Origin: Lewinellaceae bacterium
GTDB taxonomy: Bacteria; Bacteroidota; Bacteroidia; Chitinophagales; Saprospiraceae
Assembly: GCA_020636095.1 (NCBI GenBank)
Contig: JACJYN010000016.1
Span: forward strand, 1-64,000
Reading direction: 5' to 3'
DNA: 64,000 nucleotides
Positions within the stretch are counted from its first letter, which is position 1. The number at the start of each line of letters is the position of its first letter. Under the pieces are notes generated by a model, which was not told the DNA's origin, did not search any database, and saw only the letters and a list, made by a program, of their open reading frames with translations. Positions 34,299-43,736 of this stretch are shown in pieces. A program made the translations under genes and the position numbers.

Positions 34299-35738
34299 AT
34301 GAAAAAAGTATGTTCACATTTTCTATTGATACTCGCCGCAATAGCTGCTGTTTCCTGCGAGAGCATCCTGGACAAGGAACCGCTGGGCCAGCTGGACGCG
34401 GACACCTTTTTTAAAAGTTCTTCAGATGCCGTTCAGGCCATCAATGCGGCTTATGAGTATCTTCTTTTCAGTAGCGAAAACAACAATTTCTATTGGGCAT
34501 TCGGCACGGTGGCCTCCGATAACGCCATCGCCGGCGGCGATGGCTCCCGCCCCGGCATCGTCGAGATCGATTTCCTCACGCAGACGCCCCGGACCCAGGA
34601 GTTTAATGATTTCTGGAAGCTAAGTTACTCGGGTATTACGCAGTGTAACACGGTGATCGAAAAAATCCCGGGTATCGATATGGATGAAAGCCTGAAAGAC
34701 AGAATCGTAGGCGAAGCCCTTTTCCTTCGCGCCTATTATTACTTCGGCCTGACACAGGTGTTTGGCGGTGTGCCGCTGATGACGGAAGTGCTGGCGCCGG
34801 AAGACCTGAAGATCGCCCAATCTCCTCCTGCGGATATTCTCCGGCAGGTTGTTGAAGATTGTATGGCAGCGGCGGATCTTCTGCCCGTCGAGTACGCCCC
34901 TGCCAATATTGGGCGGGCTACCCGGGGCGCCGCTTATGGGTTAGCAGCCAAAGCTCATTTGTACCTCAAAAATTGGGATGGGGTGTTGGAATATGTCTCT
35001 AAAGTGAAAGGCCTGGGGATTTATGCTTTAATGCCCGACTATCTGGATAATTTCCGGGAATATACCCAGAACAACAGCGAGTCCGTCTGGGAAATCCAGC
35101 ACGACAATCTTGAACTGGGCGTTGGCAATTCGCTCAACCAGTGGTGGGCTTCCAAAAAGTTCTCAACAGGATATGGCTTTGCTGAAGTGACCCAGGATTT
35201 CGTGGATGAATTTGAAGCGGGAGACCCCCGGCTCAAGTTCACTGTGGCCATGAACAACGACCCTTACTTCGGCCTCATCTATAAACCTTCTTATTCGAGC
35301 ACCGGCTACGGCGCCAGAAAATACCTGCAGCCGGATTCCACCGCCAGCCAGAAGGCCGATGGCGACATCAACTATACGGCTATCCGCTACGCCGAAGTCC
35401 TGCTCTGGGAAGCCGAAGCGCTGGCCAACCTGGGGCGGGTGGCCGAAGCTCAGGCTCCATTGGAGGAAGTTAGGGCCCGCGCCCGGGCGCAGGCCGCCGA
35501 CCCGGAAACAGCCCTGCCTCCGGTAACAATGGTGAACCAACAGGAAATGATCGAACACATCCGCCACGAGCGAAGAGTGGAACTGGGTTTCGAAATGCAC
35601 CGCTTTTTCGACCTGGTTCGCTGGGGCATCGCCGATCAGGAGATCGAAGAATTTCAGCCGGGTAAGAACGAAGTCTATCCCATTCCCCAGACTGAACTGG
35701 ACCTGAATCCTAACCTCCGGCAGAATCCGGGGTATTGA
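34299..35738 (+). CDS. susD: SusD/RagB-type surface glycan-binding lipoprotein
   Basis: The 479-residue protein has a lipoprotein signal with lipobox AVSCES (Cys20), and the SusD TPR fold (FLRAYYYFGLTQVFGGVPLM; EALANLGRVAEAQAPLEEVRARA; the closing IRHERRVELGFEMHRFFDLVRWG). The C-terminal phrase VYPIPQTELDLNPNLRQNPGY is the SusD end signature. It acts as the lid of the SusC transporter at the cell surface. Confidence 0.95.
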   Translation: MKKVCSHFLLILAAIAAVSCESILDKEPLGQLDADTFFKSSSDAVQAINAAYEYLLFSSENNNFYWAFGTVASDNAIAGGDGSRPGIVEIDFLTQTPRTQEFNDFWKLSYSGITQCNTVIEKIPGIDMDESLKDRIVGEALFLRAYYYFGLTQVFGGVPLMTEVLAPEDLKIAQSPPADILRQVVEDCMAAADLLPVEYAPANIGRATRGAAYGLAAKAHLYLKNWDGVLEYVSKVKGLGIYALMPDYLDNFREYTQNNSESVWEIQHDNLELGVGNSLNQWWASKKFSTGYGFAEVTQDFVDEFEAGDPRLKFTVAMNNDPYFGLIYKPSYSSTGYGARKYLQPDSTASQKADGDINYTAIRYAEVLLWEAEALANLGRVAEAQAPLEEVRARARAQAADPETALPPVTMVNQQEMIEHIRHERRVELGFEMHRFFDLVRWGIADQEIEEFQPGKNEVYPIPQTELDLNPNLRQNPGY

Positions 35739-35937
35739 ATGGGATAAAGAATTCCGAGTCTATTTTTTTCGGCTATTCAGCATCGAGACTGTAGCCTCTC
35801 GCGAACGGGAAGCAGTCAGACAGGTTGAAGGTACTTATAGCCTTTTCTCTGCCTCATCAAATCGAAGAAATTCCTCCCCCATCGGGGTAGGTGCCGAAGG
35901 CGGAGGGGGCTATACCATTTACAACTTAAACAAATTT

Positions 35938-38900
35938 ATGAACCAATTCTATACACATCGGAATCACATTAAAATACTCCTCCTCCCGGCCCTCCTCCTC
36001 GCCCTCTGGCCGGGTATGGCCACCGCTCAGCCCGGCCAGATCAACATCAGCCGGATCGAAATGATGCCCAATGAACCGGCTCCCTATAATGTAAGGGACT
36101 GGAAAGACGTGGCAATCGGATACGATGCTTTCGTCTATGACCTGCAGGCGAGCGGATTATACCTCCCTCTGGTGTTTATATACAACAGTACCATCAACTA
36201 CCCACAGCAGGAAAGCTTTGGCCTGGATTCCTATGTGGGTACGAATAACTCCTTTGCCGGCGAAGCGATCAACGTGTTGCCCTCCCTGGTCGGCGCCTCC
36301 CTGCTGGGCATCGACAAAAGCAATCAGAATGGCCGGAACTGGCTGCTGATGAGCCAGGACTATTTCAACAAGGCCAATAACGAAATGATCTACCTCAACA
36401 ATCGCAGCAGCGGCAGTGGTAGTGACTGGTGGTACGAGACGATGCCCAATGTGTTTTTCTATCAGCTGTACGACTTGTATCCACCCATTGGAGACGCCGA
36501 TTTCCAGTTCACCAGCATCGCCAATCAGTTCCTGGCGGCGGTGCGGGCTATGGGCGGCAGCGATAAGCCCTGGAGCAGCGCGTCGATGAATTACCGGGCA
36601 TGGGACTTTGTAAATATGCAGCCCAATGCCGAAGGTGTCATCGAACCAGAGGCCGCCGGCGCTTTCGCCTGGATACTCTATCATGCTTATAAGGAAACAG
36701 GCAATCCGGAGTACCTGAAGGGCGCTGAATGGAGCCTGGAGTTTTTGAATCAACTGTCCAGTAACCCTTCTTACGAACTGCAACTGCCCTACGGCGCCTA
36801 CATTGCCGCTAAGATGAATGCAGAATTAGGGACAGATTACGACATGGAGAAGATAGCAAGCTGGCCCTTCAACCGCGGCCCCTTGCGGGGGTGGGGAACC
36901 ATCGTCGGCAACTGGGGAGGCTTCGACGTTTCCGGCCTGGTGGGGGAAGCCAACGACAATGGCAACGATTACGCTTTCATCCTCAATGGCTTTCAGCAAG
37001 CCGGCGCCCTGGCGCCCATGGTCCGCTATGACAAGCGCTTTGCCCGGGCCATCGCCAAATGGATACTCAACCTGGCCAACGCCTCCCGGCTCTTCTACTC
37101 CGGGTTTCTCCTGCCTGCCTATCAGGATGGCTCCTCCTGGTCGCAAGCCAACGACCCCCAACGGCTGGTCGCCCACGAAGCCATGCGGGAAACCTACAAC
37201 GGGCTGTCTCCCTATGCCACCGGCGACGCCCTGAACGGAGGATGGGGAAACACCAACCTGGCGCTTTACGGCTCTTCTTCGGTGGGATACCTCGGCGCCA
37301 TTATCGAAAAAACCAATGTCGATAAAATCCTGAAAATTGACCTCCTGAAAACGGATTTCTTTGGCGATGAGGCCTACCCAACTTATCTGTTCTTCAACCC
37401 TTACAGCCTGGAAAAAGTAGTGGAACTGAATGTTGGGCCTGAACCGGTTGATGTCTATGAATCCCTCTCCGAATCGTTCATCGCAACTGGGGCCAGTAAT
37501 ACGGTTGAACTTGCCATTCCCGCCAATGAAGCGCTGATGGTGGTGCTTACTCCGACGGGGGCAGAGGTACAATACGATAGAAATAAAATGCTCGCCGATG
37601 GGGTAGTGGTGGATTACAGGCAGAGCAGCCAGCCCTTCCAGTACGCTCCCCGCATCCAGGCCCTGGCGGTGGAATCGCAGGAGGTGGAGTTCGGGTCATC
37701 GGCTACCATCTATGGAACCGTTTTTGACCAGGATTCTGATGACCTGATGTACAGCTGGTCCAGCAACGGCGGAACGATACAGGGGCAGGGCGCCACCGTG
37801 ATCTGGGAAGCCCCTGATACAGAGGGAACCTTTGAAATTATCCTTACCGTAAGCGACGAGCAGCTGAATAGTGATACTGACACGTTGAGGCTGAGTGTCA
37901 TTCCGGAAATCAATCTGGCTCCGCAAATAGTAGAACTCGTCAAAAGCCAAAATTACCTAACCCCCGGAGAAACCCTGGAGCTCTTTTGCAATGCCTTTGA
38001 CGCCAACGGAGACACCATTTCCTACAGCTGGAGTGCAGATGCCGGCGCCTTCACCGGGGAGGGCAACCAAGTGGCCTGGCAGAGCCCCCTCACTGAAGGC
38101 ATTTTCAATATTGGGGTAGAAGCCCGCGATGAGCAGGGCGCTTCCTCCACGGTTACTACCCCCATACTCGTCAAAGTTTTCACCGTGGTGGATACGGGCC
38201 ATTTAATCGCCTATTACCCCTTCACCCAGAATGCCGACGATGTGAGTGGTAATGCCCTGCACGGCCAGCCCTTTGGCGCACAGCTTACCGAAGACGCCAA
38301 CGGCCATCCTTTCAGCGCCTATTTCTTCGACGGGATCAACGACAACATCCGGGTGGCTAACAATAACATCCTGAACTTTAAGGACGCCATCACGGTAAGC
38401 TGCTGGTTTGAACCTAGGCTGTTGCCCGAGCGGGAGGTGTTCGTCGCTTCTCACGGCAGCTGGCAGAACCGTTGGAAAATCTCGATCACTCCGGAACGAC
38501 ATATCCGGTGGACGGTCAATTCCAGCGCCGGGCCGATCGGGGACCTCGATTCCCGCCTGGCCGTTGAAGTCGATTCCTCCTACCACATTGGCGCTACTTA
38601 TGACGGGCAATGGATGGCGCTATACATCAATGGAGAACTCCACAGTTACCGCCCTATGGCAGGTGACATCCGCAGCAGCCCGGTGGATATGATGATCGCG
38701 CAGATGTTGCCCGACAACCCGGATTTTAATTTTCGGGGCGTGATCGATGAGGTGAAGATCTTCGACTTCGCCCTGACTCCAGGCGAGATGAAAGAAGTAT
38801 ACGAAGAGGGGTTGGTGAGCGCCATATCCTTGCCCAATAGGCAAGAAGGGGCGCCTGCTTTAAAGCTGAGCCCCAACCCTGCGAGCACTGAATTATTTGT

Positions 38901-39108
38901 GCAGTATCCGGCTATGAATGAAAAACGAGCTTTCTTCCTTCTTTACAATGTATCCGGACAGCTGCTTTGGCAGCGGGAAATGGACGTACCGGCAGGAAAT
39001 TCCGATACCAGCATTAGCATCGATGTCAGTGGCTTACCTGGCGGGCTGTACTTTTTGGGAATGAGGTCCAATGCCTCTTTCCTATTGGGCAAGTTCGTGA
39101 AACGGTGA
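35938..39108 (+). CDS. Large T9SS-secreted protein: helical-barrel-like domain, two PKD-like domains and LamG
   Basis: The 1056-residue protein has a signal peptide (…LLLALWPGMATAQ). Residues ~30-540 form a Trp/Tyr-rich helical region (DWWYETMPNVFFYQLYDLYP; GAFAWILYHAYKETGNPEYL) that looks like an (alpha/alpha)-barrel carbohydrate-active domain, with no family I can name. Two PKD/Ig-like domains follow (~560-760; LMYSWSSNGG, ISYSWSADAG), then a LamG/concanavalin domain (~765-960; HLIAYYPFTQNADD, KISITPERHIRWTV). A T9SS type A sorting domain (LSPNPASTELFVQYP) ends it. It likely binds or degrades the glycan imported by SusCD. Confidence 0.8.
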   Translation: MNQFYTHRNHIKILLLPALLLALWPGMATAQPGQINISRIEMMPNEPAPYNVRDWKDVAIGYDAFVYDLQASGLYLPLVFIYNSTINYPQQESFGLDSYVGTNNSFAGEAINVLPSLVGASLLGIDKSNQNGRNWLLMSQDYFNKANNEMIYLNNRSSGSGSDWWYETMPNVFFYQLYDLYPPIGDADFQFTSIANQFLAAVRAMGGSDKPWSSASMNYRAWDFVNMQPNAEGVIEPEAAGAFAWILYHAYKETGNPEYLKGAEWSLEFLNQLSSNPSYELQLPYGAYIAAKMNAELGTDYDMEKIASWPFNRGPLRGWGTIVGNWGGFDVSGLVGEANDNGNDYAFILNGFQQAGALAPMVRYDKRFARAIAKWILNLANASRLFYSGFLLPAYQDGSSWSQANDPQRLVAHEAMRETYNGLSPYATGDALNGGWGNTNLALYGSSSVGYLGAIIEKTNVDKILKIDLLKTDFFGDEAYPTYLFFNPYSLEKVVELNVGPEPVDVYESLSESFIATGASNTVELAIPANEALMVVLTPTGAEVQYDRNKMLADGVVVDYRQSSQPFQYAPRIQALAVESQEVEFGSSATIYGTVFDQDSDDLMYSWSSNGGTIQGQGATVIWEAPDTEGTFEIILTVSDEQLNSDTDTLRLSVIPEINLAPQIVELVKSQNYLTPGETLELFCNAFDANGDTISYSWSADAGAFTGEGNQVAWQSPLTEGIFNIGVEARDEQGASSTVTTPILVKVFTVVDTGHLIAYYPFTQNADDVSGNALHGQPFGAQLTEDANGHPFSAYFFDGINDNIRVANNNILNFKDAITVSCWFEPRLLPEREVFVASHGSWQNRWKISITPERHIRWTVNSSAGPIGDLDSRLAVEVDSSYHIGATYDGQWMALYINGELHSYRPMAGDIRSSPVDMMIAQMLPDNPDFNFRGVIDEVKIFDFALTPGEMKEVYEEGLVSAISLPNRQEGAPALKLSPNPASTELFVQYPAMNEKRAFFLLYNVSGQLLWQREMDVPAGNSDTSISIDVSGLPGGLYFLGMRSNASFLLGKFVKR

Positions 39109-39153
39109 GCAACTGCAATAAATATTACAAACTAAATAAAACCTATTTAAATT

Positions 39154-42100
39154 ATGAAAGCAACACTATTTAAGTACTTGATAAGCAGTGTCCTGCTATT
39201 GGCTTGCCTGTCCGTCTCCCAATCACAGGATATGGTGGCAAACTATCCATTTAATGGGAATGCCGGCGATGCGAGCAGTTTTGAAAACAATGCCTCGGTG
39301 AACGGGGCTTTGCTTACCCAGGATCGGTTCGGCAACGCCAATAGTGCCTTTTCTTTCGATGGCGAACAGAGCTATCTCCTGGCGCCTAATGCTGGACAGC
39401 TCAATTCCGATTATACGACCGTGAGCTTTTGGATCAAGCCCAACAGCCTGCCACCCCAGGGAGAGTTCTACCCGTTGTCTTTTGGCGGTTGGCAGGAACG
39501 CTGGAAAATATCATTACCGGGCCACGGGAAATTGATCTGGACCACCAATAATGCTTCTGGCATTTCTGATATGGACGCCGGCGATGGCAATGAGGTGACA
39601 GTCGGCGAGTGGAGCCACGTCGCCATGGTACACGACGGGACGAACGACAAGATTTTCATCAATGGAGCCTTGGCCAATACCAAGGCAGTTGCCGGCGTTA
39701 TGAACAGTACCGATAAACCGCTAGGCATCGGCTATGACCCCATTGACAAAGCCAATTTCTTCGATGGCGCTCTGGATGAGGTAACCATTTTCAATGGCGC
39801 CCTATCCGATCAGGATATAATGGATTTGTATAATGCCCAAAGCATGGCGCCGGTTGTGCCGCCGGGTATGGTAGCCAATTATGCCTTTAGCAATAACGCG
39901 ACGGACGGCACTTCCTTCAACAACCACGGCGTCGTAACCGGTGCCAGTCCAACTGCCGACCGCTTCGGTTTTGGAAACAGCGCCTATGAGTTCAATGGCA
40001 TAAGCTCCCGAATCGATGCGCCGAATTCCAGCCATTTGAATTCCGCTCTTACCTCAGTTAGTTTTTGGGTGAAAGTCAATGAACTACCCGCTCAGGGTGA
40101 AGTGTTCCTGCTTTCCTTCGGCGGTTGGCAGGAGCGGTGGAAGATTTCTTTGCCGGGCCATGGCAAACCCGTCTTCACTACCAACGCTACCGGAGGCATT
40201 TCCGATATGGATTCCGGCGACGGCAATGAATTGACTCCCGGAGTATGGAAGCAGGTCGTCATGGTTCACGATGGAAGTAAAGACCTGATCTATATCGATG
40301 GCGCCCTTACCAATGAAAAAAATGTGGCAGGCGACCTCAATTCTACTGCGCATCCTCTGGGTATGGGCTATAACCCCGTTGACGGCGGCGGCTACTTTAA
40401 TGGAGCCCTGGACGAGGTGAAAATCTATAATGTCGCCCTGACTGCCCAGGAGGTTGCCGATCTGTACACGGCGGAATCTACTTCCCCGGCTCAACCCACT
40501 GACCTGGTAGCCGATTTCCCATTTGCCGGCAATGCTGATGATGTGACCCAGTTTGAAAACAATGGATCGGTGGGCGGCGCTCAACTGTCAGCCGACCGCT
40601 TTGGTTTTGGCGGCAATGCCTATAGCTTTGCCGGCGCCGATTCGATTCTGGTTTCCAATTCTGTCCAGTACAACTCTCCCCTGGCTTCCGTTAGTTTCTG
40701 GGTGAAAGCCGACGAACTGCCGGCGCAAGGGGAGGCATATCTGCTCTCCTTCGGCGGCTGGCAGGAACGCTGGAAGATCTCCCTGCCGGGCCACGGCAAA
40801 CCTGTTTTTACTACCAACTCTACAGGAGGCATATCGGATATGGACTCCGGCGATGGCAATGAACTGGCCGTCGGCGAGTGGAAGCATGTCGTGATGGTCC
40901 ACGATGGAACCAAAGACCTGATCTATATGGACGGGGCGCTGGCTAATGAAAAGAATGTTGCGGGGGATCTCAACAGCACCAACTTCCCCTTCGGCATTGG
41001 CAATAACCCCATCGATGGCGGCTCCTATTTCGTTGGGCAACTGGATGACATTCAGCTTTACGATGTTGCCTTAACCGCCCAGCAGGTAGCGGATTTGTAC
41101 GCTGCCCAGAACGTGGCGCCAATGGTGGGCGACGGGCTGGTGGCGGATTATCCTTTTAGCGGGAATGGTAAAGATGTGACGCCCTACCGGAATAACGCCA
41201 GCGTATCCGGCGCCCAGTTGGCCGATGACCGCTTCGGCCGCGCCAATAAGGCTTATCAGTTTGATGGCGTAAATGACGAGGCTATGGCGAATAATTCCGT
41301 ACAACTGAATTCCGACTATACTACGGCCGGCTTCTGGATCAACGTCAGTGAACTCCCCGCACAGGGCGAAGCTTATCTGCTCTCCTTCGGCGGCTGGCAG
41401 GAGCGCTGGAAGATTTCGCTGCCCGACCATGGAAAGATTGTATGGACGACCAACAACTCTTCAGGCATTTCGGATATGGACGCCGGCGGCGGCAACGAAC
41501 TGCAGCCTGGGGTATGGACGTATGTGGCCATGGTGCACGATGGCGCCAAAGACAAGATCTACATCAACGGCGTTTCGGTGGCGGAAAAAGATGTTAGTGG
41601 GACCTTGAACAGCACTACCTATCCGCTGGGCATGGGCTTTAATATCGTTGATGGCGGCTCCTATTTCAACGGAAGCCTGGACGATATTCAGATCTACAAC
41701 GTAGCCCTCACCAGCCAGCAAATTGCCGATCTCTATGCGGCGCAGTCCCTGCCTCCGCTAGAAACCGATGTGACGCCGCCCACCGCGCCGCTGAACTTCG
41801 CCGCAACCGTCAACTTCACCGATGTATCCCTCTCCTGGTTGCCTTCGACCGACGATGTGGGCGTAGTGGCTTACAACCTCTTCCAGGATTCGGAAAAAAT
41901 TATGACTACGCCTGAGAACAATGCTTCCCTATTGGGCTTGCCCCAGCTGACCGAATTCACTTTCGGCGTTACGGCAGTAGATGAAGCGGGTAACGAATCC
42001 GGTATGACAACCCTAACCGTCATGACCGGTGAAGACCAGACTCCGGATGTTACCCCTCCGACTACTCCAGGCAATTTAACCGCTTCGCCGGGCTCCAGTT

Positions 42101-43281
42101 CGGTGGGTTTGGGCTGGGATGCTTCGGTAGATGACCGGGGCGTGGCCGGCTATGTGATCCTGGTGGATGGCTTCTTCTATGATTCCATTCCCGGCAATAA
42201 TACTTCTATTGTAGTAGGAGGCCTGGATCCTGAAACGCTTTATACCTTTGAAGTATACGCATTTGATGCGGCCGGTAATAACTCTGATGTGGCTGATATT
42301 ACCATTAGTACAACTGCTGAATTAGAAACCAGCGAACCCGGCCTGGTGGCCTGGTACCGGTTTGAGAACAATGCCAATGACGCCACGCCATACGCCAATC
42401 ATGGCGCGATCGGGGGGAACCCCACCTTTGCAGCCGGCCCGGGCAACGCGCCTGCCGGATCTACGGGATTGGCGATTGTATTTGACGGCGACCAGGATTC
42501 TGTATTGGCTGCAAATGCAGTGCAATTGATCTCAGATTACACTACCGTGAGCTTCTGGATCCGGGTGGATGGACAAAACCTGCAGGACGCGGAGGCTTAT
42601 GTCCTGGACTTCGGCCACTGGAGTCAGCGCTGGAAGATATCTCTTCCGCAGCACCTAAGGATCGTTTGGACCACTAACAGTGAGAATGCACAATTACCCA
42701 ATGCCATACACGATATGGACGCTGGCGACGGCAATGAGCTGGTGCTCGGCTTCTGGTGGTACGTCACCATGGTGCACGACGGAGAAAGAGACATCATTTA
42801 CCTGGATGGCCAGGAGGTGAATAACCTAGCGGCGCCGGGCACGCTGAACAGCACTTCTTTCCCCTTCGGAATGGGTAGCAATCCCATCGAAGGCGGCCAG
42901 TACTTCCAGGGTGCATTGGATGAAGTGAAGATCTACAATAAGGCCCTGACGGCCGATGAAGTGATGAGGCTTTACGCCAGTGGTACTACCGGAACGAACG
43001 ACCTGAGCGCCAAACTGGATGCTGTATTGCAGGTTATTTATCCGAACCCCGGCACAGAGCAGGTGCACATCGCTCATAAGCTGTCTGCAGGCCAGTCCTT
43101 GCTGATCCGGGTAATGGATGCCGCCGGCCGGCAAATAGACGCAGTGCAGTTTGATAAAAACGAACTCGCCAGTGGCCAACTCATCACTTTAGATGTGGAG
43201 GGCTATCAGGCAGGTACCTACTTTATCAACTTTGTGGTGGATGGGAAAAATAGTGGAACGGCTCAATTCGTGAAAGAATAA
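39154..43281 (+). CDS. Multi-LamG, fibronectin-III, T9SS-sorted surface protein
   Basis: The 1375-residue protein has a signal peptide (1-25), then four LamG domains in a ~212-residue period starting near residues 27, 239, 451 and 662. Each contains a near-identical block (LSFGGWQERWKISLPGHGK and GISDMDSGDGNEL). Two fibronectin-III domains (DVTPPTAPLNFAAT ~870; DVTPPTTPGNLTAS ~965) follow, then a fifth, more diverged LamG (~1061) and a T9SS sorting domain (VIYPNPGTEQVHIAH ~1293). The near-identity of the repeats points to recent internal duplication. The likely role is multivalent glycan binding at the cell surface. It lies 45 bases after the previous gene. Confidence 0.88.
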   Translation: MKATLFKYLISSVLLLACLSVSQSQDMVANYPFNGNAGDASSFENNASVNGALLTQDRFGNANSAFSFDGEQSYLLAPNAGQLNSDYTTVSFWIKPNSLPPQGEFYPLSFGGWQERWKISLPGHGKLIWTTNNASGISDMDAGDGNEVTVGEWSHVAMVHDGTNDKIFINGALANTKAVAGVMNSTDKPLGIGYDPIDKANFFDGALDEVTIFNGALSDQDIMDLYNAQSMAPVVPPGMVANYAFSNNATDGTSFNNHGVVTGASPTADRFGFGNSAYEFNGISSRIDAPNSSHLNSALTSVSFWVKVNELPAQGEVFLLSFGGWQERWKISLPGHGKPVFTTNATGGISDMDSGDGNELTPGVWKQVVMVHDGSKDLIYIDGALTNEKNVAGDLNSTAHPLGMGYNPVDGGGYFNGALDEVKIYNVALTAQEVADLYTAESTSPAQPTDLVADFPFAGNADDVTQFENNGSVGGAQLSADRFGFGGNAYSFAGADSILVSNSVQYNSPLASVSFWVKADELPAQGEAYLLSFGGWQERWKISLPGHGKPVFTTNSTGGISDMDSGDGNELAVGEWKHVVMVHDGTKDLIYMDGALANEKNVAGDLNSTNFPFGIGNNPIDGGSYFVGQLDDIQLYDVALTAQQVADLYAAQNVAPMVGDGLVADYPFSGNGKDVTPYRNNASVSGAQLADDRFGRANKAYQFDGVNDEAMANNSVQLNSDYTTAGFWINVSELPAQGEAYLLSFGGWQERWKISLPDHGKIVWTTNNSSGISDMDAGGGNELQPGVWTYVAMVHDGAKDKIYINGVSVAEKDVSGTLNSTTYPLGMGFNIVDGGSYFNGSLDDIQIYNVALTSQQIADLYAAQSLPPLETDVTPPTAPLNFAATVNFTDVSLSWLPSTDDVGVVAYNLFQDSEKIMTTPENNASLLGLPQLTEFTFGVTAVDEAGNESGMTTLTVMTGEDQTPDVTPPTTPGNLTASPGSSSVGLGWDASVDDRGVAGYVILVDGFFYDSIPGNNTSIVVGGLDPETLYTFEVYAFDAAGNNSDVADITISTTAELETSEPGLVAWYRFENNANDATPYANHGAIGGNPTFAAGPGNAPAGSTGLAIVFDGDQDSVLAANAVQLISDYTTVSFWIRVDGQNLQDAEAYVLDFGHWSQRWKISLPQHLRIVWTTNSENAQLPNAIHDMDAGDGNELVLGFWWYVTMVHDGERDIIYLDGQEVNNLAAPGTLNSTSFPFGMGSNPIEGGQYFQGALDEVKIYNKALTADEVMRLYASGTTGTNDLSAKLDAVLQVIYPNPGTEQVHIAHKLSAGQSLLIRVMDAAGRQIDAVQFDKNELASGQLITLDVEGYQAGTYFINFVVDGKNSGTAQFVKE

Positions 43282-43282
43282 T

Positions 43283-43305
43283 AGGCCGCGAATGGGAGGC
43301 GGCCT
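43283..43305 (+). terminator. Hairpin after the multi-LamG gene
   Basis: AGGCCGC-N9-GCGGCCT (7-base perfect stem) starts one base after the LamG stop region. There is no strong T-run, so a terminator role is tentative. It may end the susCD transcript before the ABC transporter genes. Confidence 0.4.
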
Positions 43306-43342
43306 CAAATTCCGGAACCTTCTTTACAGGTTTTCTTTTTGA

Positions 43343-43549
43343 GAGCATGTTTAGAGGTGGTGCTTTGGAGGCGAAAATGGCTGATTTTGGGTTCTCATGA
43401 GGCTCATTATCCTGCCCATAGCAGCGCTACGGGCAGGAAAATAGCCGAAATGAGGTTCCAAAAGCGGTGATTTGCCCCGAAGGGGGCCCCTGGGGGCAGC
43501 CCAAATAGCCTGCCCCGATGCATATCGGGGACTACCTCCAAACATGCTC
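43343..43549. mobile_element. Small TNA-flanked element (copy F, long form)
   Basis: The 207-base copy has inverted ends GAGCATGTTTAGAGGTGGT and ...ACTACCTCCAAACATGCTC. TGA flanks both sides (43340-43342, 43550-43552). The central stem is extended (CCTGCCCATAGC-AGC-GCTACGGGCAGG, 43411-43437). Extra sequence near the right end includes a CCCCGATGCATATCGGGG palindrome. Confidence 0.9.
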
Positions 43550-43575
43550 TGAGGCAGCCTCCTGTTTTTTGAATT

Positions 43576-43724
43576 AAGTAGTCGGACATATTTATTTTAC
43601 CTATTGACAGCACGGTCGGGCGTCTACGCCCGGGCGTGGCTCAGCCTAAGCTGCCTGAATCACTCACGGGCGGGGACGCCCGCGAGTGCAACGTTAAGCT
43701 AAATTTAAAACTGTCCGACTACTT
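43576..43724. repeat. Inverted repeat upstream of the sugar-binding protein gene
   Basis: AAGTAGTCGGACA at the left pairs perfectly with TGTCCGACTACTT at the right across ~150 bases. Inside are GC-rich stems (GGGCGTCTACGCCC; GGGCGGGGACGCCC). It ends 12 bases before the start codon of the binding-protein gene, so it lies within its leader. Confidence 0.6.
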
Positions 43725-43736
43725 ATATCCTGAATT

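Noticed and set aside
36826..37572. 248-codon minus-strand frame inside the first LamG/T9SS gene
   Set aside because: Antisense shadow of a well-supported secreted protein; no domain, no start context.
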